57,464 nucleotides of DNA from contig JAHHGV010000051.1 in NCBI GenBank assembly GCA_019359695.1, positions 1 to 57,464 of the forward strand, written 5' to 3'. The position numbers and the translations under genes are program-made. Shown one piece after another: positions 34,177 to 41,743 of this stretch. Origin of the DNA: Brasilonema angustatum HA4187-MV1. GTDB taxonomy: Bacteria > Cyanobacteriota > Cyanobacteriia > Cyanobacteriales > Nostocaceae. Under the pieces are notes generated by a model. That model made no database searches and had not been told where the DNA came from. It saw nothing but the letters and a program-made list of their open reading frames with translations. Position 1 is the stretch's first letter; each line of letters opens with the position of its first letter.

Positions 34177-35811
34177 CTATGCAGGAAAGTTTCCCAACGT
34201 AGATGCCAAAACAGCGCTGAGATAATTCGTCAGAGTATGGGCATCTACTCCCAATTCTGTGCGCTCTTGTGCTGCTAAAATTGCTGCTTGAGAATGCCAC
34301 CAAGCACCAGTTGCAACAATCTCCTCTACAGAAATCTTTTTAGAAGAAGCTTGCGCTAATAATCCACCAATCAACCCAGTTAAAACATCTCCACTACCAC
34401 CACGCCCCAAGGCTGGCGTACTTTCGGGATTAATCCAAACGGTTCCTTGGGAGTTGGCAATAACAGTTCTTGCGCCTTTCAATAACACCACTGCACCACT
34501 TTGCGCCGCCGCTTCCCGCGTTGCTTTGACTCTGTGGTGATTAGCATCAGGAATGTCAGGAAACAACCGCTTGAATTCACCCGCATGTGGTGTAAGTACG
34601 GTTACTTCTTGTCGTTTTTGTAACGTCTGAAAGTTTCTCATTTCAGCCAAGATATTCAAACCATCAGCATCTAGAAGTAAGGGGCTAGTGCTATCTAATA
34701 CTTCTTGTAAAATTGGGCTGGCATCTCGGGTTAAGCCGGGACCACAGGCGATCGCACTAAATGAACTCAAATCCGTTTTTGGTGGGAGTTGCAGTTGAGC
34801 GATCGCCCCAGATTCTGTTTCCGGACAACCAATAATCAACGCTTCTGGTAACTGCGCCACCATGATAGATTTGAGAGATTCTGGTACAGCAATTGAGAGC
34901 ATACCGACACCACTTGCTCGCGCACCCAACCCAGTTAATATTGCTCCTCCCGAATACCGACGCGAACCACAAATCAACAGCAAGTGCCCTTCCTTATATT
35001 TATGCGTGACTGGCGGACGGGGTAAAGGCAGAGTAGAGAGGGCTGTTGTTTTTGTGATGCGTTTAGTACTTGGTGAATTTTCCAGTACCGCTTGTATATC
35101 AGCCAAGGGAAAATCAAAATCTATTAACTCAGCTTTACCGATATAATCGAGAGCTTCGTCTTGCAATAAACCCAGCTTCCACAAACCTAAGCAAAAAGTG
35201 TGTGTAGCACGTACCGCAGTTCCCAACACCTCACCCGTATCTGTGTGCAACCCCGAAGGCAAATCGATACTAATAATCGGTTTGTGCCATTCATTGAGCT
35301 GATTGATAGCAGTAGCGATTGGATCTGTGAGCGTTCTTTCTAAGCCAAATCCAAACAACCCATCAATTAATAAATCACAATCTTGCAGTGGCTCAATGGA
35401 GTCATAACACGGCAAACCCAAACTTTTAGAATACTGCAAGTGCTGGGAAGTTAATTCCTTAAGTTTAGAGAAAGGGCAATATATTAAAACTTCATAGCCA
35501 CGAAAGTATAACTCTCGCGCAACAACCAAAGCATCACCACCATTATGACCAGGACCGACGAGAATTCCTACGTGGGAGGGAGGGAGTCTTAGCGAAGCGA
35601 GCCGTAGGCTGGGAGATGAGGAAGCTTTCCCTTTGTTTTCTTGTTGGCAAGACAGGGGGTAAATATCCTGAACACGACGCGCAATAAGTCCTGCCACTTT
35701 TTCCATCAAAGCTACCACAGGCATTCCCGCTGTAAAAATACGCTTTTCGATTTCGTGCATTTGCTGTGCGGTGACGATGACTTGTGCAATTTGTTCTTGC
35801 CTGTCTTTCAT
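34177..35811 (-). CDS. nnr: Bifunctional NAD(P)H-hydrate epimerase / ADP-dependent dehydratase
   Basis: A 544-residue fusion. The N-terminal YjeF_N (epimerase) domain spans about 1-235, with GPGHNGGDALVVARELYFRGY, IDGLFGFGLERTL and SIDLPSGLHTDTGE. The C-terminal carbohydrate-kinase-like dehydratase domain spans about 255-540, with LLICGSRRYSGGAILTGLGA, LTPHAGEFKRLFPD and GRGGSGDVLTGLIGGLLAQ. Together they repair hydrated NAD(P)H. Between the first helices and strand 1 of the epimerase domain lies a non-conserved insertion of about 25 residues (about 57-80, KGKASSSPSLRLASLRLPPS). Its DNA contains cccagcctacgg-type repeat sequence also seen near 55150, so a repeat appears to have been taken into the frame. 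Confidence 0.93.
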   Translation of the reverse strand: MKDRQEQIAQVIVTAQQMHEIEKRIFTAGMPVVALMEKVAGLIARRVQDIYPLSCQQENKGKASSSPSLRLASLRLPPSHVGILVGPGHNGGDALVVARELYFRGYEVLIYCPFSKLKELTSQHLQYSKSLGLPCYDSIEPLQDCDLLIDGLFGFGLERTLTDPIATAINQLNEWHKPIISIDLPSGLHTDTGEVLGTAVRATHTFCLGLWKLGLLQDEALDYIGKAELIDFDFPLADIQAVLENSPSTKRITKTTALSTLPLPRPPVTHKYKEGHLLLICGSRRYSGGAILTGLGARASGVGMLSIAVPESLKSIMVAQLPEALIIGCPETESGAIAQLQLPPKTDLSSFSAIACGPGLTRDASPILQEVLDSTSPLLLDADGLNILAEMRNFQTLQKRQEVTVLTPHAGEFKRLFPDIPDANHHRVKATREAAAQSGAVVLLKGARTVIANSQGTVWINPESTPALGRGGSGDVLTGLIGGLLAQASSKKISVEEIVATGAWWHSQAAILAAQERTELGVDAHTLTNYLSAVLASTLGNFPA

Positions 35812-35900
35812 TAGTCCTGAGTCCTAAAGTTCTGAGTTTTTAGTACTGAATGCTGAGTTATGTTTTCCGGCTTTTTTTGATCTTAGTGTCCATTTTCTAG

Positions 35901-36074
35901 TTAATCTGAGGAAAAATCACCGGATAAAAAATCTTTATTTTGTATACTAGTTGATAATTGGGGCGATTTCTCTGTCAACAACACGGGGTTAGAACCTGTT
36001 GCTTCTAATTTTGCACCGCAGTTTTTACAGGTGAAATCAAGCCCAATTGATTCAATCTGTTAACAACAATGACA
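35901..36074 (-). pseudogene. Zinc-ribbon protein remnant
   Basis: On the minus strand the reading ITSCHCC, stop, QIESIGLDFTCKNCGAKLE, ATGSNPVLLTEKSPQ ends at a TAA (35901-35903). The two Cys pairs, SCHCC and CKNC, would make a treble-clef-like zinc ribbon, but a TAA (36060-36062) interrupts the frame between them, and no good start codon precedes it. The likely origin is a small zinc-ribbon gene divergent from the EAD1-CHAT-FGE gene. It is too short for confident family naming. Confidence 0.4.
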
Positions 36075-36098
36075 TGAAGTGATTAATTTTAACAAGCA

Positions 36099-38072
36099 AT
36101 GAATCTGTCTGGTTCGGAATATCAGAAAGTATTTGAAGCCATTATCAGTGCTTATCCAAGCAAAATTAGTTTACAGATGATGGTTATGTTTAAATTAGAT
36201 GAAAATTTAGATGAAATAGCTGGAGGTGGAAATTTTAGAGAAGTTGTTTTTAAGTTGATGGAATGGGCTAAGTCACAAGGTAAGTTAGAACAACTTCTTA
36301 AAGGTGCGCATGAAGATAATCCTGGTAATCAAGAATTAAAAGATATATACCATAAAATTTTTCCCAATTTATCAAATTACGATCAACAGGACTTAGGCAC
36401 GAACAACGTAACTACTGTCATTGCGATCGAAGGGAAGCAATCGCAACCCGCTCTTTCTGGTAGCGCGTGCGTAAGTCCTAAGCAAAAAATTTTACTATTG
36501 GCGGCGCTTCCGCAAAACTTACGTGTAGATAGAGAAATCCGGGACATAGAAGAAGCCATCAAACGAGCAGTCAGAAGAGATTCATTTGAAATTAAAATTA
36601 GAACTGCTGTACGCCCCCAAGATATTCGTAGAGCACTTGCAGAAGAAATGCCTCAAATTGTGCATTTCTGCGGACATGGTATGCAGGATGGCAGTTTAGT
36701 ATTAGAAGATGATGGAGGAAACCATAAACCTGTATTACCAAGAGGACTAGCAGCATTGTTTAAGCTGCATAGTGATTATGTAAAATGTGTATTACTTAAT
36801 GCTTGTTATTCAGCTTTACCTGCTGAAGCAATTAGCAAACATATTAATTATGTAATTGGCATGGAGCAGCCAATTGAGGACAGAGCAGCGATTGTATTTG
36901 CTGAAGGATTTTATGATGGGCTGGGATATGACAATGTTGATAATAAAGATGTAATTCAAAGAGCTTTCGATGAGGGTATCGTTGCTATTGAATTAGAAAA
37001 TATTTTACAGGATACAATACCTTATTTATGGAAGTTGGGTGTTGCTCAAGGTGAGAAGTCTTCTCCAATAGTAGAGCCTGTGATTGAGAGCAAGTCCTCA
37101 CCTCAAACCCGAACTTTTGAGGGTGAGAAGTCTTCTCCAATAGTAGAGCCTGTGATTGAGAGGAAATCCTCACCTCAAACCCCAACTTTTGAGTTTGATG
37201 TTATCACGGTAAATGCTCAAGGACAGGAAATTAAACGAGAAAAACGCCAAGCTCAATATTACCTTGAAAATGTAGGCAAGAACATCACCCTAGAAATGGT
37301 GGCTATCCCCGGTGGTAAATTTCTGATGGGTTCGCCACAAGGTGAAGGATATGAAAGAGAAAAACCTCAGCATGAAGTTACCGTTCAACCGTTTTTCATG
37401 GGTAAATATCCAATGACTCAAGCACAATGGCAAGTGGTAGCCGCATTACCCCAAATCAATCGAGAGCTAAAGCCAGAACCATCTTATTTTAAAGGTGATG
37501 ACTATCCTGTAGAACGCGTTTCCTGGTATGATGTAGTAGAGTTTTGTGCTAGATTATCTAAAAAGACAGGAAAAAATTATCGACTTCCGAGCGAAGCGGA
37601 GTGGGAATATGCCTGTCGTGCTGGAACCACAACACCATTTCACTTTGGTGAAACCCTGACAGATAAGTTAGCAAACTATGATGCCCGCACAACGTTTGCT
37701 AGCGAACCCCAAGGAGAGTATCGGGAAAAAACTACATCTGTAGGAACTTTCTCGCCTAACGCCTTTGGTTTATACGATATGCATGGGAATGTGTCGGAAT
37801 GGTGTGAAGATTCTTGTTCCTCGGAAAATTATGAGGGAGCGCCAACAGACGGAAGTGCTTGGCAGCATATTGATAATGACAATAATTGTAGAATTATGCG
37901 GGGTGGGTCGTGGTACTACAATCCTAAATGTTGCTGTTCTGCACTCCGCTACAGGTACGGTTCCGATATCGGCTACAACGATATAGGTTTTCGGGTTGTT
38001 TGTGCTGTTCCTGCGAGGACTCATATCAGTGAACAGTTATCAGTGAACACTTATCAAGGACTCCTGCGATAA
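36099..38072 (+). CDS. EAD1-CHAT-FGE protein: caspase-fold protease with formylglycine-enzyme-like domain
   Basis: A 657-residue three-domain protein. Residues 1-90 are an effector-associated domain 1 (EAD1): LSGSEYQKVFEAIISAYPS, LDENLDEIAGGGNFREVVFK, LLKGAHEDNPGNQEL. Residues about 126-315 are a CHAT caspase-fold protease with His193 in FCGHG and Cys236 in LLNACYS. A linker has two 24-residue repeats (GEKSSPIVEPVIE-type, encoded at 37050-37193). Residues about 391-636 are an FGE-sulfatase (SUMF1) domain of C-type-lectin fold: GGKFLMGSP, VERVSWYDVVEFC, YRLPSEAEWEYACRAG, GNVSEWCED, IMRGGSWYYNP, IGFRVVC. EADs are known as homotypic adaptors in bacterial conflict systems, where CHAT acts as the effector. 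The FGE segment here probably recognises a ligand, since such domains often lack catalysis. The last 17 residues derive from repeat sequence. Confidence 0.88.
   Translation: MNLSGSEYQKVFEAIISAYPSKISLQMMVMFKLDENLDEIAGGGNFREVVFKLMEWAKSQGKLEQLLKGAHEDNPGNQELKDIYHKIFPNLSNYDQQDLGTNNVTTVIAIEGKQSQPALSGSACVSPKQKILLLAALPQNLRVDREIRDIEEAIKRAVRRDSFEIKIRTAVRPQDIRRALAEEMPQIVHFCGHGMQDGSLVLEDDGGNHKPVLPRGLAALFKLHSDYVKCVLLNACYSALPAEAISKHINYVIGMEQPIEDRAAIVFAEGFYDGLGYDNVDNKDVIQRAFDEGIVAIELENILQDTIPYLWKLGVAQGEKSSPIVEPVIESKSSPQTRTFEGEKSSPIVEPVIERKSSPQTPTFEFDVITVNAQGQEIKREKRQAQYYLENVGKNITLEMVAIPGGKFLMGSPQGEGYEREKPQHEVTVQPFFMGKYPMTQAQWQVVAALPQINRELKPEPSYFKGDDYPVERVSWYDVVEFCARLSKKTGKNYRLPSEAEWEYACRAGTTTPFHFGETLTDKLANYDARTTFASEPQGEYREKTTSVGTFSPNAFGLYDMHGNVSEWCEDSCSSENYEGAPTDGSAWQHIDNDNNCRIMRGGSWYYNPKCCCSALRYRYGSDIGYNDIGFRVVCAVPARTHISEQLSVNTYQGLLR
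37050..37193 (+). repeat. Tandem 72-bp in-frame repeat in the CHAT-FGE linker
   Basis: Two direct 72-bp units (37050-37121 and 37122-37193) differ at only a few positions and encode 24 residues each, GEKSSPIVEPVIESKSSPQT-like. It lengthens the flexible linker between the CHAT and FGE domains and is a recent duplication. Confidence 0.9.
37899..38000 (+). other. Candidate DGR variable region at the FGE C-terminus
   Basis: Between RGGSW (residues 601-605) and IGFRVV (629-634), most codons are NNC or NNT types that single-base changes at adenines of AAC/AAT would produce: TAC, TAC, AAT, TGT, CTC, TAC, TAC, GGT, TCC, ATC, GGC, TAC, AAC, GAT. This is the signature of a variable repeat in DGR target proteins, where such residues lie on the C-type-lectin ligand surface. 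No reverse transcriptase or template repeat is in the window, so it could only be served in trans, or be an ordinary FGE end. Confidence 0.45.
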
Positions 38073-38096
38073 CTGATAACTGATAACTGATAACTG
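38069..38096 (+). repeat. Heptanucleotide repeat ataactg, four copies
   Basis: Four exact ataactg units start at the stop codon of the CHAT-FGE gene. Related cagtgaac / ttatcag sequence lies within its last codons, so the C-terminal tail of that protein was generated by repeat sequence. Confidence 0.9.
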
Positions 38097-38101
38097 AATA
38101 A

Positions 38102-38983
38102 TTACTTTCCGTAGTAAACTCTCGCATTACCAAATCTTGAATCCTTGCGCAGATAGCTATTCCATTCTTCTGCCTGCCAACGGTTGACAAAAGGTCCAAC
38201 TGCTACATGTGGTCCTCGCGGTTCAAGTCTGGGGATGACGTATACATCTCGTTCTGCGTAGAAATTTCGTCCGATGTAGCTTCTGATTTCGTTTCTATAG
38301 CGGGGTAACTCTTCCGACTTGGCAGGAAGAACGACATAGTAATAACTAGATCGTCTACCAGAATCGCCTCTATCGTAATCACCTCTACGATAATTGTCTC
38401 TACCAGAATCATAGGGAACGTCGGGTTGATCGCGTCCACGTCCCTTATAAACAATGCGATCGCTATAAACAACTCTTGCAGAATATACCCCATCAGATTC
38501 CAGTCGTCTGGCTAGGCTTCTAGCTCCTTCTCTTGTCCTAAAAGCTCCTACTTGAATCACAGAACGTCCTTGAAACCGTTGTCTAAAAGCATTTCTGGGA
38601 ATTAGACCTGTTCCTCGCCGTCCATAACCATTGTCATCAATATACACCTTGTAGGGAGCATAACCACGGTTAGATCCATAAGAGGGTGCTTCAGGTGCTT
38701 GGAATTCAATAGAACGTTGGGACGATGTATTCACCTCAGGAGGTGTATAACCTTGTGAACCTGACGGTTCTGCTGGAAACGGTTCATCTGAAGGTGCAGG
38801 CGGAACACCATCATACACTGATCGTCGCTGTGCTATGAAAACTTCGCTAGGATTGATTTGGGCATATGCTAAGTTAGATTGAGATAAAAAAACTAACCAC
38901 CCTCCTAAGAGCAAGCGCAAAATCAAAGATGGTTGGCTCCATTTGATAAATGCCATAATCTGATTCGGTATTGCACTGACCAT
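38102..38983 (-). CDS. Secreted SPOR-like domain protein
   Basis: A 293-residue protein with a signal peptide (SLILRLLLGGWLVFLSQSNLAYAQ) and then a Pro/Ser-rich region. The SPOR-like beta-alpha-beta repeats are RSVIQVGAFRTREGARSLARRL (about 139-160) and PHVAVGPFVNRWQAEEWNSYL (about 256-276). Between them is a long Arg/Asp/Tyr/Gly-rich low-complexity stretch (DNYRRGDYDRGDSGRRSSYY). SPOR domains bind denuded septal glycan strands, so an envelope or division-site role is likely. The protein has two half-domains instead of one compact SPOR domain. Convergent with the CHAT-FGE gene and divergent from mnmA. Confidence 0.75.
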   Translation of the reverse strand: MVSAIPNQIMAFIKWSQPSLILRLLLGGWLVFLSQSNLAYAQINPSEVFIAQRRSVYDGVPPAPSDEPFPAEPSGSQGYTPPEVNTSSQRSIEFQAPEAPSYGSNRGYAPYKVYIDDNGYGRRGTGLIPRNAFRQRFQGRSVIQVGAFRTREGARSLARRLESDGVYSARVVYSDRIVYKGRGRDQPDVPYDSGRDNYRRGDYDRGDSGRRSSYYYVVLPAKSEELPRYRNEIRSYIGRNFYAERDVYVIPRLEPRGPHVAVGPFVNRWQAEEWNSYLRKDSRFGNARVYYGK

Positions 38984-39099
38984 ATTATTAGCAGCAAAAA
39001 TTTTAAATGATTTTCTTGACTAAAAAATAATCGAGTGATTTAATCCAAAATCTAAAACATAGGAATCCGGTTTGGTTTATGAAGTTACTAGTTGAGCTA

Positions 39100-39127
39100 G
39101 GGAACAGGGAACAGGGAACAGGGAACA
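39100..39127 (+). repeat. Heptanucleotide repeat gggaaca, four copies
   Basis: Four exact gggaaca units in the divergent region between the SPOR gene and mnmA, 110 bp upstream of mnmA. The dispersed motif aggaatccggtttg lies just before it (about 39061). Confidence 0.9.
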
Positions 39128-39236
39128 GGAAATAGAGAACACTTAACAGAAACTGTACGGAGTTCTGTTCAAAAATCAAATAGAAATCCAATATCTTGAT
39201 TTATGTAGTAATTTTATACAAGAAGCGAACTCTTTT

Positions 39237-40304
39237 ATGAACAAAATTGTAGTTGGTCTTTCTGGTGGCGTTGATAGTTCCACCGCAGCAGCCATTTTGC
39301 ACGATCAAGGCTATGAAGTGATTGGTTTAACCCTTTGGTTGATGAAGGGGAAAGGTCAGTGTTGCTCTGAAGGTATGATTGATGCAGCTTATATCTGTGA
39401 GCAGCTAGGTATTCCCCATCATATTGTTGATATTCGGGACGTCTTTCAAACTAATATCATTGATTACTTGGTGGGTGGTTACAGTACTGGGATCACTCCT
39501 TTGCCTTGCTCACAATGTAACAAAACTGTAAAATTTGGTCCGATGTTGCAATACGCGCGGGAAAATTTAGAGTGCGATCGCATTGCCACTGGTCACTATG
39601 CTCGCATTCAATATGATCCCGCTACTGGACGCTACCAATTGCTGCGTGCATTTGATCGCAACAAAGACCAGTCCTACTTTCTCTATGATTTGTCGCAAGA
39701 ACTACTAGCAGGAAGTGTATTTCCACTAGGAGAGTTACAAAAAAGCGAAACTCGTCATCTGGCTGATGAATACAAGTTGAAAACAGCAGATAAGCCAGAA
39801 AGCCAAGACTTATGCTTGGTGGAAAGTAACGGCTCAATGCGAGCGTTTCTAGATAAGTATCTTGCGCCCAAAAAAGGAGATATTGTTGATACTTCAGGTA
39901 AAATTCTGGGTGAACATGATGGTGTTCATCATTACACAATTGGGCAACGTAAGGGTATAGGTATCGCCGCCGCTGAACCACTGTATGTGATTGCATTGGA
40001 TGCAGTGAATAACAGGGTGATTGTGGGCGATCGCACCAAAGTAACCGAACCAGAATGTACTGTACAAAGGGTTAATTGGGTATCCATTGCTGAACCATCA
40101 AGTCCCATTCGGGCGGAAGTTCAAATTCGCTATCGTTCCACTCCTGTACCAGTCACAGTTATTCCCGCAGATTATTCTCGTGTTCGCTTAGTGTTTGATG
40201 AACCTCAATTCAGCATTACTCCCGGACAAGCTGCTGTGTGGTACGAAGGGGAGAAGGTGTTAGGTGGGGGGATCATTGAGCAAACAGTGAACAGGGAACA
40301 GTGA
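39237..40304 (+). CDS. mnmA: tRNA-specific 2-thiouridylase MnmA
   Basis: A 355-residue enzyme that thiolates U34 of tRNAs for Lys, Glu and Gln. The PP-loop ATP motif is [12 protein letters not shown] (residues 8-19). The catalytic Cys lies in [14 protein letters not shown] (Cys94 by family position) and the second catalytic Cys in ESQDLCLV (Cys193). [16 protein letters not shown] and the C-terminal barrel ([13 protein letters not shown]) are all present. The last residues, EQTVNREQ, are encoded by gggaaca/gtgaaca heptamer repeats, so the normal C-terminus has been altered slightly by repeat expansion. Confidence 0.96.
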   Translation: MNKIVVGLSGGVDSSTAAAILHDQGYEVIGLTLWLMKGKGQCCSEGMIDAAYICEQLGIPHHIVDIRDVFQTNIIDYLVGGYSTGITPLPCSQCNKTVKFGPMLQYARENLECDRIATGHYARIQYDPATGRYQLLRAFDRNKDQSYFLYDLSQELLAGSVFPLGELQKSETRHLADEYKLKTADKPESQDLCLVESNGSMRAFLDKYLAPKKGDIVDTSGKILGEHDGVHHYTIGQRKGIGIAAAEPLYVIALDAVNNRVIVGDRTKVTEPECTVQRVNWVSIAEPSSPIRAEVQIRYRSTPVPVTVIPADYSRVRLVFDEPQFSITPGQAAVWYEGEKVLGGGIIEQTVNREQ

Positions 40305-40370
40305 ACAGTGAACAGGGAACAGGGAATAGTGAAAACTGGTAACTGATAACTGATAACTGATAACTGGTAA
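40284..40370 (+). repeat. Mixed heptanucleotide repeats (gtgaaca/gggaaca, then taactga)
   Basis: About seven gtgaaca or gggaaca units run from within the mnmA stop region to 40331, followed by four taactga-type units. They fill most of the gap between mnmA and sat. Confidence 0.88.
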
Positions 40371-40450
40371 CTTCGAATCTGCGAAACGGAAAATGATAAG
40401 TTAATACATAGATTAAAAAAAAATGTAGTTATCGCAAACAAAGGACAGCC

Positions 40451-41638
40451 TTGAGTTATCATTACGATGGCATAGCCCCTCACGGTGGGCAATTGGTGAA
40501 TCGCATCGCTACACCTGAGCAAAAACAAGTATTTCTTTCAAAAGCCGACTTTCTACCGCGAGTTCAACTTAATGAACGAGCAGTATCAGATTTGCAAATG
40601 ATTGCAATTGGCGGTTTGAGTCCACTAACTGGTTTTATGAACCAGGAGGACTATAACGGTGTTGTTGCTCAAATGCGTCTCGCCAACGGTACCGTTTGGT
40701 CAATTCCTGTTACACTCTCGGTGAGTGAACAAGTCGCCGCCCCCTTAAAAGAAGGTGATTTGATTCGCTTGGATAATCCTGCTGGTGAATATATCGGGGT
40801 ATTAGAACTAACACAAAAATATCACTACGATAAGACTCGTGAAGCGGTTCATGTTTATCGAACCAATGACTCAAAGCATCCTGGTGTACAGGTAGTTTAC
40901 AATCAAGGTTCTGTAAATTTAGCAGGTGATGTGTGGTTATTAGAACGCAAGTCTCATCCTCTGTTTCCAAAATACCAAGTTGATCCTGTCGAGTCTCGGC
41001 AGTTGTTTCAGCAAATGGGCTGGAAAACTGTTGTTGGGTTCCAAACTCGCAACCCGATCCACCGCGCCCATGAATATATCCAAAAGTGCGCCCTAGAAAT
41101 TGTGGATGGTCTATTTTTGCACCCATTGGTTGGGGCGACGAAAGAAGATGACATTCCCGCAGATGTGCGAATGCGCTGTTACGAAATTTTGATGGAAAAA
41201 TACTACCCACATAACCGCGTCCTTTTAGCAATTAATCCCTCGGCTATGCGTTATGCTGGTCCTCGGGAGGCAATTTTCCATGCTTTGATTCGCAAGAACT
41301 ACGGTTGCACTCACTTTATCGTAGGACGGGATCATGCTGGCGTAGGAAATTACTACGGCACTTATGATGCTCAGTACATCTTTGATGAGTTTAAGCCTGA
41401 AGAACTGGGCATTGTACCGATGATGTTTGAACACGCCTTTTACTGCATGCGTACCCAGCAAATGGCGACAGACAAAACAAGTCCTAGTCTTCCAGAAGAG
41501 CGGATTCATCTTTCGGGAACAAAAGTGCGGGAAATGCTGCGCCGAGGCGAGTTACCTCCACCAGAATTTTCTCGTCCAGAGGTGGCGGCAGAATTGGCAC
41601 GCGCAATCCGAGTACCAGTTCATACTTACGAAATTTAA
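40451..41638 (+). CDS. sat: Sulfate adenylyltransferase (ATP sulfurylase)
   Basis: A 395-residue homo-oligomeric-type ATP sulfurylase, forming APS from sulfate and ATP at the first step of assimilation. The start is a TTG (40451) preceded by AAGGA, since the conserved [20 protein letters not shown]-terminus begins there. Active-site motifs [14 protein letters not shown] and [12 protein letters not shown] are present. The Cys-free C-terminal end RVPVHTYEI is typical, with no APS-kinase fusion. Separated from mnmA by tandem repeats, so it probably has its own promoter. Confidence 0.96.
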   Translation: MSYHYDGIAPHGGQLVNRIATPEQKQVFLSKADFLPRVQLNERAVSDLQMIAIGGLSPLTGFMNQEDYNGVVAQMRLANGTVWSIPVTLSVSEQVAAPLKEGDLIRLDNPAGEYIGVLELTQKYHYDKTREAVHVYRTNDSKHPGVQVVYNQGSVNLAGDVWLLERKSHPLFPKYQVDPVESRQLFQQMGWKTVVGFQTRNPIHRAHEYIQKCALEIVDGLFLHPLVGATKEDDIPADVRMRCYEILMEKYYPHNRVLLAINPSAMRYAGPREAIFHALIRKNYGCTHFIVGRDHAGVGNYYGTYDAQYIFDEFKPEELGIVPMMFEHAFYCMRTQQMATDKTSPSLPEERIHLSGTKVREMLRRGELPPPEFSRPEVAAELARAIRVPVHTYEI

Positions 41639-41743
41639 ACCATACAAAAGACAGATAGTAAAGTGTAAAAGGTTGCTTTACACTCAGACCTCAGACCTTT
41701 AAGCTATAGCTGATAGACTGAGGCCTGATAGTTAACTTAAGTT

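Noticed and set aside
39100-39127. Possible CRISPR array
   Set aside because: Units are 7 bp with no spacers; they are short tandem repeats.
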